Made by a program: the position numbers and the translations under genes
Notes under the pieces: model-generated
What the model was told of the DNA's origin: nothing
The model's input: only the letters and a program-made list of their open reading frames with translations
The model's database searches: none
In this document: positions 1 to 7,083 of the stretch, in pieces
Numbering within the stretch: the first letter of the stretch is position 1
Layout of the letters: each line of letters begins with the position of its first letter
NCBI GenBank assembly: GCA_002314455.1
Contig: DCFZ01000002.1
Location: 1-22,107 of the forward strand
Direction of reading: 5' to 3'
From: Lentisphaeria bacterium UBA1791
Lineage (GTDB): Bacteria; Verrucomicrobiota; Lentisphaeria; Victivallales; Victivallaceae
Length of the DNA: 22,107 bases

Positions 1-104
1 CGCTCCGCCCGCCCCGACTGCTTGATGTATGTCACAGGGGCAAATATACCAACGCCAGTTAGCTCATGATGCGAGCCTCCATCAGCCTATGCCCCGTTGT
101 TTTA

Positions 105-149
105 GTCTGACAAGTCCGACCTGTCTGACAAGTCTGACAAGTCTGACAA
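105..149. repeat. 9-bp tandem array, five GTCTGACAA units
   Basis: Five head-to-tail 9-bp units run from 105 to 149. Units 1, 3, 4 and 5 are exactly GTCTGACAA, and unit 2 (114-122) is a variant, GTCCGACCT. The array is followed directly by AGACGCCC and the hairpin at 160-180. The same order (9-mer, AGAYGCCC, hairpin) recurs at 20796-20844, so the array is part of a larger dispersed element. Its period is a multiple of three, which keeps frames open by chance. Confidence 0.9.
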
Positions 150-159
150 AGACGCCCAG

Positions 160-180
160 TTTCGCGGCGTTGCCGTGAGA
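160..180. repeat. Dispersed hairpin repeat, copy 1
   Basis: TTTCGCGGC, loop GTT, GCCGTGAGA. All nine positions pair if two G-T wobbles are allowed. The 21-bp core recurs at 14562-14582, 20746-20766 and 20824-20844, always outside genes. In this copy an arm base that differs from the other copies still pairs as a wobble, suggesting that the fold is kept. Confidence 0.75.
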
Positions 181-264
181 CCACCATTTGCCTATGCCCC
201 GTTGATTTTTGTCCGCACGCGTGGGGGAGATTGTTTTGCAAGCTCATTTTTTTCTCGCTTTTTG

Positions 265-293
265 TTGAAAAAATCCGTTTTTTGTGGTATACT
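265..293 (+). promoter_or_regulatory. manA promoter, sigma70 type with GTGG extension
   Basis: TTGAAA (265-270), a 17-bp spacer, then TATACT (288-293). The -10 is preceded by TGG, an extended -10 arrangement. The block GTGGTA-N3-TATAT (284-297) is shared with the promoters at 14785 and 21874. Transcription would start near 300, leaving a leader of about 20 nt before the manA start codon. Confidence 0.75.
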
Positions 294-321
294 ATATCAG
301 CTATAAAAACAGGTGTTGTAA

Positions 322-1332
322 ATGATTGATCCGGCAGAGCTTTACCCGTTGAAATTCACCCCGATTTACCGCGAGCGGATATGGGGCGGAAACGCACTCC
401 GCGATGTGCTTCACCGGGCGCTTCCGGAAACGGCGTCGCCGATCGGGGAAGCGTGGGAGCTTGCCGATCGCGACGATGCCCAGAGTGTCGTCGCCAACGG
501 TGAACTTGCCAGTCAGACGCTCGGCGAACTTTGCCGGACTTACGGCAAGGCGTTGCTCGGTCAAAAAGTGGCGAAATTCGACCGTTTCCCGTTGCTCGTC
601 AAGTTGATTGACGCCGGCGACCGGTTGAGTTTGCAGGTGCATCCTGACGCCGCCGCCTGTCGCACTCTCGGCAAAGGCGAACCCAAGACCGAGATGTGGT
701 ATGTTATTTCCTCGCATCCCGGCGCGAAGATCCTCGCCGGTCTTTCGCCCCGCACGACGCAGTTGCAATTGAAAGAAAGGCTCGACAAGCCGGAAATCGA
801 AAATCTGTTGCAGGTCTACCCCTCGATGCCGGGGGATGCTTATTACATTCCCGCCGGTACGATTCACGCGATCGGCGCCGGCAATCTGTTGCTTGAGATT
901 CAGCAGAACAGCGACACCACCTATCGCATCAGCGATTGGGGGCGTGTCGGCGCCGACGGCAAGCCGCGCGAACTTCACCTTGTTGACGGGGTGCAGTCGA
1001 TTGATTTCACCAACCGTGTTTCGCCGCGGATCGCGGGCACGGTCGATCGTGCGAGCTACAACCGCAAATTTCACGTGATCAGCCAGTGCCCCTATTTTCA
1101 GGTGCAGGATTTGCGGCTGGTTTCCCCGTGGCGTGACGATACCGCCATGCGCGGAAGTTTCCATCTGATCACGGCGATCACCGCTCCCGTCGCCATTGCG
1201 CGTCGGCTCGACGCCCCTGAAAAATTGCGCATCGACGCCGGCGAGACCGCGTTGATCCCCGCCAATTTGGGCGCTTATATGATCGAACCCGAGCGTTCCG
1301 GCGAGACGATCGTCATCAAAACGACACTTTAA
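322..1332 (+). CDS. manA: Mannose-6-phosphate isomerase, class I
   Basis: Zinc enzyme interconverting mannose 6-phosphate and fructose 6-phosphate in the cytoplasm, linking mannose use and GDP-mannose supply to glycolysis. The 336-aa protein has the class I cupin motifs: Gln105 and His107 in LSLQVHPD, Glu124 in KTEMWYVI, and His182 in PAGTIHAIGAG, which together bind zinc in this family; the conserved Arg in TYRISDWGR (Arg202) is present. Length matches the short Bacillus-type enzymes. An AGGTG stands 6 bases before the ATG, and a good promoter ends about 30 bases upstream. argS begins 31 bases after the stop with no terminator between, so the two are probably cotranscribed. The assignment is firm; the in vivo substrate could include other sugar phosphates. 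Confidence 0.93.
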   Translation: MIDPAELYPLKFTPIYRERIWGGNALRDVLHRALPETASPIGEAWELADRDDAQSVVANGELASQTLGELCRTYGKALLGQKVAKFDRFPLLVKLIDAGDRLSLQVHPDAAACRTLGKGEPKTEMWYVISSHPGAKILAGLSPRTTQLQLKERLDKPEIENLLQVYPSMPGDAYYIPAGTIHAIGAGNLLLEIQQNSDTTYRISDWGRVGADGKPRELHLVDGVQSIDFTNRVSPRIAGTVDRASYNRKFHVISQCPYFQVQDLRLVSPWRDDTAMRGSFHLITAITAPVAIARRLDAPEKLRIDAGETALIPANLGAYMIEPERSGETIVIKTTL

Positions 1333-1363
1333 GTAAAATCAATCATAGTTTTCAGGAATCAAG

Positions 1364-3145
1364 ATGAAATTTCTCACCGATCTCGAAGCGCATTTGCGCG
1401 CGCAGTTCCCCAACTATCCGGCGGCGGCAACGCTCAATGTCGATCCCTGTCCCGAGGGGCAGCAGGGCGATTTCACCATCAACTGTTTCAAGATCGCGCG
1501 TTTCTGCGGCAATCCCGCCGCGGCGGCGCAGGCGGTCGGCGAGTTCCTCCGTCAGCATGAAGACGTGGCGATGGTCGAAGTCGTCAAGGCGTTTGCCAAC
1601 ATCACGCTGAAAGCGAGTGCTCTGATGCGCGAAACGGGGGTTTCCGACATCGACGCATTGCTGAAAGGCGTCGCGCTTGCCCAAAGCGAATGCGGCAAGG
1701 TTCTGATCGAATTTTCCGCCCCCAACACCAACAAGCCCCAGCACCTCGGGCACGTGCGCAACAACACGCTCGGCATGTCGCTCGCGTCGCTGCTGAAGCG
1801 CGTCGGTTACGACGTCGTCGAGATCAATCTCGTCAACGATCGCGGCATTCACATCTGCAAGTCGATGCTCGCCTATCAGCGTTTCGGCAAGGGCGAGACT
1901 CCCGAAAGCTGCGGCATCAAGGGCGACCACCTCGTCGGCGATTACTACGTCAAATTCAACGTCGAACTCAGCAAGGAATTGAAAGCTCTCCGCGCCGAAC
2001 ATCCCGAATACGCCGAGCGTTCCGACGAGGAGCTTTTCGGCGAAACGGAACTCGGCAGCGCCGCGCAAAAAATGCTCCGCGACTGGGAAGCGGGCGAAGA
2101 AAGCGTCCGCGCGTTGTGGCAGAAAATGAATTCGTGGGTCTTCGCCGGTTTTGCCGTCACCTATGAGCGTATGGGCATTCACTTTGATCACACCTATCTT
2201 GAGAGTCAGACCTACTTGCTCGGCAAGGACATCGTCGCCAAAGGGCTTGAAATGGGCGTTTTCACCCGCCGCGCCGACAACGCCGTCATCTGCGATCTCG
2301 GCAAACTCGGCACCAAGGTCGTGCTCCGCAGCGACGGCACCAGCGTTTACATCACGCAGGATATGGGCACGACGCTCCGCAAGTACGAGGATTACCACGC
2401 CGGCACGATGATCTGGGTCGTCGGCGATGAGCAGAATCTGCACTTTCAGATGCTCTTTACCATCATGAAAAAACTCGGCTACGAGTGGGCGGAAAATCTT
2501 TATCACCTCTCGTACGGTATGGTCAATCTGCCCAACGGCAAGATGAAAAGCCGCGAGGGTACCGTCGTCGACGCCGACGATCTCTTTGACGAAATGTCCA
2601 ACCTTGCCGCGGCGGAATGCCGCACCCGCGCCGACGGCGCGTTGAGCGAGGCTGAAGTCAAGAGTCGCGGCGAGATCATCGGCATCGGCGCGTTGAAGTT
2701 CATGTTGCTGAAATTCAATCCCAAGACGACGATGACGTTCGACCCCGCCGCTTCGCTCAAATTCGAGGGCGATACGGGGCCTTACGTTCAATACGCCGCC
2801 ACCCGCGTCAATTCGATCTGCCGCAAGGCCGCCGAACGCGGATTGTCCGGCAAAAACGTCGATTGGGGCTTGCTGGCGCACGAGACCGAGCGGAAACTTG
2901 CCGTTAAATTGAGTTTCTACGGCGCGACGCTCCGTCAGGCGGCGGCAAAGCGCGATTGCTCCGGCGTCGTCGATTATCTGCTCGACGTCGCCAAGGCTTT
3001 CAATTCGTTTTATCGCGAATGCCCCGTCGTCACCGCGGAATCCCCCGAACTCGCATCCGCCCGGCTCGCTCTCGCGCAATGTGTCGGCAAGGTGTTGACC
3101 GATGGCCTCAACACGTTGACGATCCAAGTGCCCGAAGCGATGTAA
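1364..3145 (+). CDS. argS: Arginyl-tRNA synthetase
   Basis: Class I aminoacyl-tRNA synthetase that charges tRNA-Arg using ATP. The 593-aa protein shows the N-terminal Add-1-like domain (about 1-100), the HIGH signature as HLGH (127-130) in the ArgS-typical context SAPNTNKPQHLGHVRNN, and the KMSKS loop as KMKSREG (393-399), followed by the C-terminal DALR anticodon-binding domain that opens near DTGPYVQYAATR. ArgS often has a variant KMSKS loop, so this is normal. AGGA lies just before the ATG. It follows manA by 31 bases, probably in one transcript, and converges on the RRM gene. No strong rightward terminator follows; the hairpin at 3217-3245 is oriented for the opposite strand but may serve both. 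Confidence 0.96.
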   Translation: MKFLTDLEAHLRAQFPNYPAAATLNVDPCPEGQQGDFTINCFKIARFCGNPAAAAQAVGEFLRQHEDVAMVEVVKAFANITLKASALMRETGVSDIDALLKGVALAQSECGKVLIEFSAPNTNKPQHLGHVRNNTLGMSLASLLKRVGYDVVEINLVNDRGIHICKSMLAYQRFGKGETPESCGIKGDHLVGDYYVKFNVELSKELKALRAEHPEYAERSDEELFGETELGSAAQKMLRDWEAGEESVRALWQKMNSWVFAGFAVTYERMGIHFDHTYLESQTYLLGKDIVAKGLEMGVFTRRADNAVICDLGKLGTKVVLRSDGTSVYITQDMGTTLRKYEDYHAGTMIWVVGDEQNLHFQMLFTIMKKLGYEWAENLYHLSYGMVNLPNGKMKSREGTVVDADDLFDEMSNLAAAECRTRADGALSEAEVKSRGEIIGIGALKFMLLKFNPKTTMTFDPAASLKFEGDTGPYVQYAATRVNSICRKAAERGLSGKNVDWGLLAHETERKLAVKLSFYGATLRQAAAKRDCSGVVDYLLDVAKAFNSFYRECPVVTAESPELASARLALAQCVGKVLTDGLNTLTIQVPEAM

Positions 3146-3216
3146 AAGCGGTACGGGGTGCGTATCCGACTTCACGAGGATCTGATTTCGCCCCGCCCGT
3201 TTTGCGGTATCGGTGC

Positions 3217-3245
3217 AAAAAAAAGCCCCGCGTTTGCGGGGCTTT
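3217..3245 (-). terminator. Rho-independent terminator of the RRM gene
   Basis: A perfect 10-bp stem (3222-3231 with 3236-3245, loop GTTT) built on GCCCCGC/GCGGGGC. On the - strand it is followed by a run of eight T (3217-3224), the classic form. On the + strand the tail is only TTTCC, so for argS it would be weaker. Confidence 0.88.
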
Positions 3246-3266
3246 CCTGGAGCACGATCAATCAGA

Positions 3267-3533
3267 TTAGAACTTGCGCGGAGCGCGTTCCTCGCGGGGA
3301 CGAGCTTCGTTGATGACGGCCTTGCGACCGCCGATCTCTTTGCCGTTGAGCGCTTCGATCGCGCTTTTTGCTTCGGCGTCATTGGGCATTTCGACAAAGC
3401 CGAAACCCTTGGAACGACCGGTTTCGCGGTCCGTGACGATACGGGCGGCGCTCACTTCGCCGTAAGCGGTAAAAATCTCGCGCAACTCATCCCGGTCGGT
3501 GCTGTAGGGCAGATTACCCACATAGATGTTCAT
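3267..3533 (-). CDS. Small RRM-domain RNA-binding protein
   Basis: Single RNA-recognition-motif protein of 88 aa, binding single-stranded RNA. RNP2 is IYVGNL (3-8) and RNP1 is KGFGFVEM (42-49), with the RNA-stacking aromatics Tyr4, Phe44 and Phe46 present. A short basic tail (RPREERAPRKF) follows. Proteins of this shape occur in cyanobacteria and many PVC and proteobacterial genomes; the cyanobacterial ones are often cold-induced. That regulation is not shown here, but the gene has a long leader (3534 to about 3750). The ATG at 3533 is preceded by AGGA at a long spacing of about 11 bases, a mediocre site. The gene ends 22 bases before its terminator stem and stands as its own unit. Confidence 0.93.
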   Translation of the reverse strand: MNIYVGNLPYSTDRDELREIFTAYGEVSAARIVTDRETGRSKGFGFVEMPNDAEAKSAIEALNGKEIGGRKAVINEARPREERAPRKF

Positions 3534-3756
3534 GAACTTTTCTATCCTTTTCTAACTCTAACGAAACATTCTGCCGGACGATTTTTTTTTCGCCGGCACG
3601 GTGACCCGCTTTTCCCACTTTTTTATGTTGCACGCCGCGCTTTTTCACGACCTCGTCCGGGAAATGCGGATCTTCGGTTTGCCGAGGCTGAAAATGTGCG
3701 ACGCAAGACCCGCCGGCTCCAGTTCGCGGCAGATCATATTTTATTGCACACTGATT

Positions 3757-3785
3757 AATATGATGGTGCTTTTTGATAAAAGCAA
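3757..3785 (-). promoter_or_regulatory. Possible promoter of the RRM gene
   Basis: On the - strand: TTGCTT (3785-3780), a 17-bp spacer, then CATATT (3762-3757). The match is moderate and lies in AT-rich DNA where other -10-like words also occur. If correct, the RRM mRNA would have a leader of about 215 nt. Confidence 0.35.
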
Positions 3786-3860
3786 GTCGTTTTTAGATAA
3801 ACTTCGCTAAATATTTGAAAAAAAAACAGTTCCAACTCGCGAAAAGACCGAAAAAGTGAG

Positions 3861-3890
3861 AAAAATCCCCCGGTCGATGGAGCGCCGGAT
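3861..3890 (-). terminator. Weak terminator after suhB
   Basis: On the - strand just past the suhB stop, ATCCGG can pair with CCGGGGGAT with a three-base G bulge, followed by TTTTT (3865-3861). The imperfect stem makes this a tentative call. Confidence 0.35.
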
Positions 3891-3911
3891 GTGGACTCGA
3901 CGTTTGCCGCG

Positions 3912-4709
3912 TCACTCAAACCGGATCGTTTCCCGATTGAAAAACGGGAGCATTTTGCCGTGAATGACGCCATTGTCGGCGAGGGTGCCTTGTTGCGGGA
4001 AGTTTGTGCCGTCAAAGAGATCGGTGACGATGCCGCCCGCTTCGCGGACGATGACGTCGCCGGCGGCAATGTCGTAAGGCTGAAGGCAAAGTTCCCAAAA
4101 GGCGTCGAGTTTGCCGGCGCCGACGTACGCGAGGTCGAGCGCGGCGCTGCCGCTGCGGCGGAAAGCGCAAGTCGAGCGGGCGATGGCGGGCAAAATTTCC
4201 ATATTGTCGAATTGATGTTTGGCGCGGATGCAGGAAAATCCGGTGGCGGCGACAACTTGCCGCAGATCACAATTTTGGGAAACGCGGATCGTTTCGCCGT
4301 TGCAGGTCGCGCCGTTTCCGGCTTCGGCGAGAAAGAGTTCCCCGAGTTTGGGGGCGAAAATCGCGCCGAGGACGCCCCGATGCTGATGTTGCAGACCGAT
4401 GGAAACGCAATAAAAGGGCAAATCGCGGACGAAGTTCGTGGTACCGTCGATGGGGTCGATGACCCAGCAGTAGGGGGCGTCGGCGTGATCTTTGCCGGAT
4501 TCCTCGCCGTAAATGCCGTAATCGGGGGTGAGTTCGTGAAGTTTCTGAACGATCATTGCTTCGACGTCGCGGTCGACGTCGGTGACGAGGTCGGCGTCGG
4601 TCGCTTTGGTGTGGATCTCGTTTTTGGAAAGCGATTTCCGCCGTTGGGCGGCGTATTCGCCCGCGCGCATGGCGAGGACGGCGATCTGTTGGAGTAAATT
4701 TTCTTTCAT
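3912..4709 (-). CDS. suhB: Inositol monophosphatase family protein
   Basis: Mg-dependent, Li-sensitive phosphatase superfamily member, 265 aa, cytoplasmic. Metal ligands are visible: Glu69 in YGEESG, Asp85 and Asp88 in DPIDGTTNF, and Asp213 in PYDIAAGD. The last block is normally WDxAAG; here Trp is replaced by Tyr while the Asp and the AAG are kept, so activity is expected. Substrate could be inositol 1-phosphate, another sugar phosphate or 3'-phosphoadenosine phosphate; the sequence does not decide. It begins 4 bases after the murD stop, so translation is probably coupled and the three-gene run cysK-murD-suhB is one transcript. The family call is solid; the symbol is a family label. Confidence 0.88.
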   Translation of the reverse strand: MKENLLQQIAVLAMRAGEYAAQRRKSLSKNEIHTKATDADLVTDVDRDVEAMIVQKLHELTPDYGIYGEESGKDHADAPYCWVIDPIDGTTNFVRDLPFYCVSIGLQHQHRGVLGAIFAPKLGELFLAEAGNGATCNGETIRVSQNCDLRQVVAATGFSCIRAKHQFDNMEILPAIARSTCAFRRSGSAALDLAYVGAGKLDAFWELCLQPYDIAAGDVIVREAGGIVTDLFDGTNFPQQGTLADNGVIHGKMLPFFNRETIRFE

Positions 4710-4713
4710 GATC

Positions 4714-5952
4714 TCACTTTTCCGATGGAAAGTCCTCGCGGGTCAGTTGCAGTGCGATCTCGCGGAAGCGGTCGCCGCGGTCGCCGTAACTTTTGAACAT
4801 ATCGAAACTTGCGCAACTGGGCGAGAGCAACACGGCGTCGCCGGGGCGCGAAGCCTGTGCCGCGAGCTTGAGCGTCTGGACGAAATCCATTTCGCCGTCG
4901 AAGACCGGGAAATTGCCCTTGAGGTGCTGACGCATTTTTTTGCGGCATTCGCCGAAGAGGACGACGGCGCGGATGTCGGGTGCGGCGAGGCTTTCAAAGC
5001 TGGAAAAATCCATGCCCTTGTCGAGACCGCCGAGCAGCAGCACGACCGGGCGGTCCATCGCCTTGAGCGCGGCGAAAACGGCGTGGGGATTGGTCGCTTT
5101 GGAATCGTCGATGAAAAGCCGTTCGGCGATCTCGGCGACGCGTTGAAGCCGGTGTGCGCCCGGGTGAAAATCGGCGACGGCGCCGGGGAGCACGGGGTAG
5201 TGCCCGAGAAAGAGATGCACCAGCTCGAGCGCGGCGGCAAAATTTTCCTGATTGTGCGGGGAGTTCAGCGCGGTCTCTTTGGTGTTGACCAAAACGGTGT
5301 CGCCGTCGCAGAGCGAGGCGCCCGAACGCGTGATGCGATGCGGTTTGTCGGCAAAGGAAAGCCCGTAAACGCGGTGCGCGGCGTCGACGCGGTCGAAAAT
5401 GCTCATCTTGACGCGGCAGTATTCGTCAAAGCCCCCCGTGTAGCGGTCTTCGTGGTCGCTCGCGAGGTTGAGCAGCACGGCGGCAAACGGCGCGAAACTC
5501 GGCGCTTTTTCCAGTTGAAAGTTGCTCACTTCGAGCGCGACAATCTGCGGCTTTTTGCCGGTGATCCGCGCTTCGGCGACGACGTCGGAAAGCGGCCGCC
5601 CGATGTTGCCGGCGGCGACGGCGTCGACGTTGGATTTGCGCAACAGATGGCAGGTCAATTCGGTCGTCGTCGTTTTGCCGTTGGTGCCGGTGATCGCCAG
5701 CAGCGGGAAATCGCAGGCGCGGAATGCGTATTCGAGTTCGCCGATCAGTTCGACGCCGGACTTTTCCGCCTGCTGGTAGAGATGCGATTTGAGCGGCGGC
5801 ACGCCGGGACTGACGACAACGAGGTCGCACGGCGGCAGAAGTTCGGTTTCGTCGTCGCAGACGATCGTCGCCTCGTCGCCGAGGACTCCGGCAAGTTTTT
5901 TGACCGCGTTTCCGGAAACGCCCGCCCCGAGGATGATGATCTTACGCTTCAT
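4714..5952 (-). CDS. murD: UDP-N-acetylmuramoyl-alanine--D-glutamate ligase
   Basis: Adds D-glutamate to UDP-MurNAc-L-Ala in peptidoglycan precursor synthesis, using ATP. From the ATG at 5952 the protein has 412 aa. Visible are the N-terminal Rossmann start (KIIILGAGVSG), the Mur ligase P-loop GTNGKTTT (89-96), EVSNFQLE (141-148), DDSKATNP, the LLGGLDKGMDF segment and the C-terminal LLSPSCASFDMF. A longer frame reaches 6039 but those codons lie inside cysK and add nothing family-like, so the start at 5952 is preferred. It overlaps the cysK 3' end by 11 bases. It stands apart from the usual mra/mur cluster, next to cysK and suhB. Length is slightly short for MurD but all motifs are present. 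Confidence 0.94.
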   Translation of the reverse strand: MKRKIIILGAGVSGNAVKKLAGVLGDEATIVCDDETELLPPCDLVVVSPGVPPLKSHLYQQAEKSGVELIGELEYAFRACDFPLLAITGTNGKTTTTELTCHLLRKSNVDAVAAGNIGRPLSDVVAEARITGKKPQIVALEVSNFQLEKAPSFAPFAAVLLNLASDHEDRYTGGFDEYCRVKMSIFDRVDAAHRVYGLSFADKPHRITRSGASLCDGDTVLVNTKETALNSPHNQENFAAALELVHLFLGHYPVLPGAVADFHPGAHRLQRVAEIAERLFIDDSKATNPHAVFAALKAMDRPVVLLLGGLDKGMDFSSFESLAAPDIRAVVLFGECRKKMRQHLKGNFPVFDGEMDFVQTLKLAAQASRPGDAVLLSPSCASFDMFKSYGDRGDRFREIALQLTREDFPSEK

Positions 5953-6865
5953 CGAAAAGCCAGCTCGAAAGGTAGCGTTCCCCGGAATCGGGCAACAATG
6001 CGACGATGGTCTTGCCGGCAAATTCCGGCGTTTCGCCAAGCTGCAGCGCGGCGTAGAGCGCGGCGCCGCCGGAAATGCCGATCAGCAGCCCCTCTTTTTT
6101 GGCGGCGTCGCGGGCGGTCTTGCCGGCGTCCTCGTGGCGGACGTCGAAAACCTGATCGATGATCTTGGTGTTGAGGATCCTGGGGATGAAGTTCGCCCCG
6201 ATGCCCTGAATTTTGTGCGGTGCGGCGACTCCGCCGGAAAGGAGCGGGGAATCCGCCGGTTCGACGGCGACGAGTTTGACCGACGGCCGGCGTTCCTTGA
6301 GGACCTCGCCGATGCCGGTGAAGGTGCCGCCGGTGCCGATCCCGGCGACGAAAGCGTCGATTTTGCCGTCGGTGTCGCGCCAGATCTCCTCGGCGGTCGT
6401 CGCGCGGTGAATGGCGCAGTTGTCGGGATTTTCAAACTGCTGGGGAATCCACGCGCCGGGATTTTCGTCGCGCAGCTTTTCCGCCATCGCGATCGCGCCC
6501 GTCATGCCGAGTTTGCCGTCGGTGAGGACGATTTCCGCGCCGTAGGCGGCGAGAAGTTTGCGCCGTTCGATGCTCATCGAGTCGGGCATCGTCAGAATGA
6601 GGCGGTATCCCTTGATCGCCGCGCAGAGCGCAAGGCCGATGCCGGTGTTGCCGCTGGTGGGTTCGATGATGAGGTTGCCGCGCTTCAGGATGCCGCGCTT
6701 TTCGGCGCCTTCGATCATGGCCATGCCCACGCGGTCTTTGGCGGAACCGCCGGGGTTGCGCGACTCGAGTTTGACGAGGATCGTGGCGTTGCCGGAGTGA
6801 AGTTTGTGGATTTTGACCAAAGGCGTGTTGCCGATCAAAGCCAGAGCGTTTTCTGCGATGTTCAT
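5942..6865 (-). CDS. cysK: Cysteine synthase A (O-acetylserine sulfhydrylase)
   Basis: PLP enzyme making cysteine from O-acetylserine and sulfide. The 307-aa protein starts MNIAENALALIGNTPLV, typical of CysK. The PLP lysine is Lys43 in NPGGSAKDR, the substrate loop is TSGNTG (70-75) and the phosphate-binding loop is GTGGTFTG (177-184). The ATG at 6865 is chosen over an upstream one at 6955 because the family begins here and the promoter's -10 lies at 6907-6902, inside the longer version. AAGGA precedes it at a somewhat long spacing. It heads the leftward run with murD and suhB and is divergent from the LeuA-like operon. It could in principle be a cystathionine beta-synthase-like paralog, but the length and motifs favour CysK. 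Confidence 0.93.
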   Translation of the reverse strand: MNIAENALALIGNTPLVKIHKLHSGNATILVKLESRNPGGSAKDRVGMAMIEGAEKRGILKRGNLIIEPTSGNTGIGLALCAAIKGYRLILTMPDSMSIERRKLLAAYGAEIVLTDGKLGMTGAIAMAEKLRDENPGAWIPQQFENPDNCAIHRATTAEEIWRDTDGKIDAFVAGIGTGGTFTGIGEVLKERRPSVKLVAVEPADSPLLSGGVAAPHKIQGIGANFIPRILNTKIIDQVFDVRHEDAGKTARDAAKKEGLLIGISGGAALYAALQLGETPEFAGKTIVALLPDSGERYLSSWLFDEA

Positions 6866-6901
6866 ATCTTTCAAATTCCTTCTGAAATGGATTTTGCTCT
6901 T

Positions 6902-6930
6902 AATATAGGCGGAGAACGGCAAAAAAACAA
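6902..6930 (-). promoter_or_regulatory. cysK promoter
   Basis: On the - strand: TTGTTT (6930-6925), a 17-bp spacer, TATATT (6907-6902). The leader would be about 30 nt. It lacks the GTGG extension seen at three other promoters. Confidence 0.65.
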
Positions 6931-6993
6931 GAGTTCGGCGGGGTATTTTACACAACTTTCCCGCGCGGGCATAAAGAAATACGCGCGCCCGAC

Positions 6994-7022
6994 TTGCACG
7001 AACGGATTTTTTGCGATATATT
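6994..7022 (+). promoter_or_regulatory. Promoter of the LeuA-like/fusion/PFOR operon
   Basis: TTGCAC (6994-6999), a 17-bp spacer, TATATT (7017-7022). It would give a leader of roughly 55 nt. No T-box or leader-peptide structure fits in that length. Divergent from the cysK promoter, with about 60 bases between the two -35 boxes. Confidence 0.68.
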
Positions 7023-7027
7023 ATGTA

Positions 7028-7050
7028 AATTTTGGTTTTAGATCAAAATT
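7028..7050. promoter_or_regulatory. Inverted repeat just downstream of the operon promoter
   Basis: AATTTTG (7028-7034) and CAAAATT (7044-7050) are perfect inverted arms with a 9-base spacer, right where transcription would begin. The placement suits an operator for a dimeric repressor. A second small fold, CCCC/GGGG, follows at 7052-7068 before the GGAGG site. No regulator gene is adjacent, so the role is a guess. Confidence 0.4.
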
Positions 7051-7083
7051 GCCCCGTTTATGATGGGGTGAAGGAGGAAGCAT

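Larger units (their letters stand above)
85..204. repeat. 15-bp direct repeat flanking the 9-mer array and hairpin
   Basis: The 15-mer GCCTATGCCCCGTTG occurs exactly at 85-99 and again at 190-204, a period of 105 bp. Similarity continues past it (TTTTAGTC after the first copy, ATTTTTGTC after the second). The segment between the copies holds the 9-bp array and the hairpin. The arrangement looks like one full unit plus the start of a second unit of a roughly 105-bp tandem repeat, or a small element flanked by direct repeats. Confidence 0.8.
1..264. other. Intergenic left edge with repeat cluster, no supported gene
   Basis: I see no gene that can be supported here. An open + frame enters from the left edge and stops at 67-69 (TGA), and another stops at 58-60 (TAG); either could be the last codons of a gene outside the window, but the short peptides are not recognisable. 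The rest is repetitive: a five-unit 9-bp array, a hairpin, and a 15-bp direct repeat on both sides. A frame open on the - strand across 59-247 merely translates the array as a Cys-Gln-Thr tripeptide repeat, so I do not call it a gene. Confidence 0.6.
3534..3911. other. 378-base gap: suhB 3' end and RRM gene leader
   Basis: There is no supported gene here. The suhB side holds a weak terminator-like fold (3861-3890) and A-rich stretches, and the middle a weak leftward promoter (3757-3785). The RRM side would be a leader of over 200 nt. In it are a GCCGG/CCGGC hairpin whose + strand loop is a run of T (3573-3597) and a possible CCTCG/CGAGG stem near 3650-3690. I see no tRNA, SRP or RNase P signature. 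Frames open across it on either strand look like chance. Confidence 0.55.

Noticed and set aside
105..149. Possible CRISPR array
   Set aside because: The units are 9 bp with no spacers and there are no cas genes nearby.
59..247. Small leftward frame with a Cys-Gln-Thr repeat
   Set aside because: It is a translation of the 9-bp tandem array, with no ribosome site and no similarity outside the repeat.
3540..3800. Structural RNA (tRNA, SRP RNA, RNase P) in the gap upstream of the RRM gene
   Set aside because: I looked for the T-loop GGTTCGANTCC, the SRP tetraloop region and RNase P conserved blocks and found none.
5953..6039. Longer MurD start giving 29 extra residues
   Set aside because: The extra residues lie entirely inside cysK in another frame, and MurD family proteins begin at KIIILGAGVSG as from 5952.
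7023..7083. T-box or leucine attenuator before the LeuA-like gene
   Set aside because: The leader is only about 55 nt, has no T-box sequence and no leader peptide rich in leucine codons.
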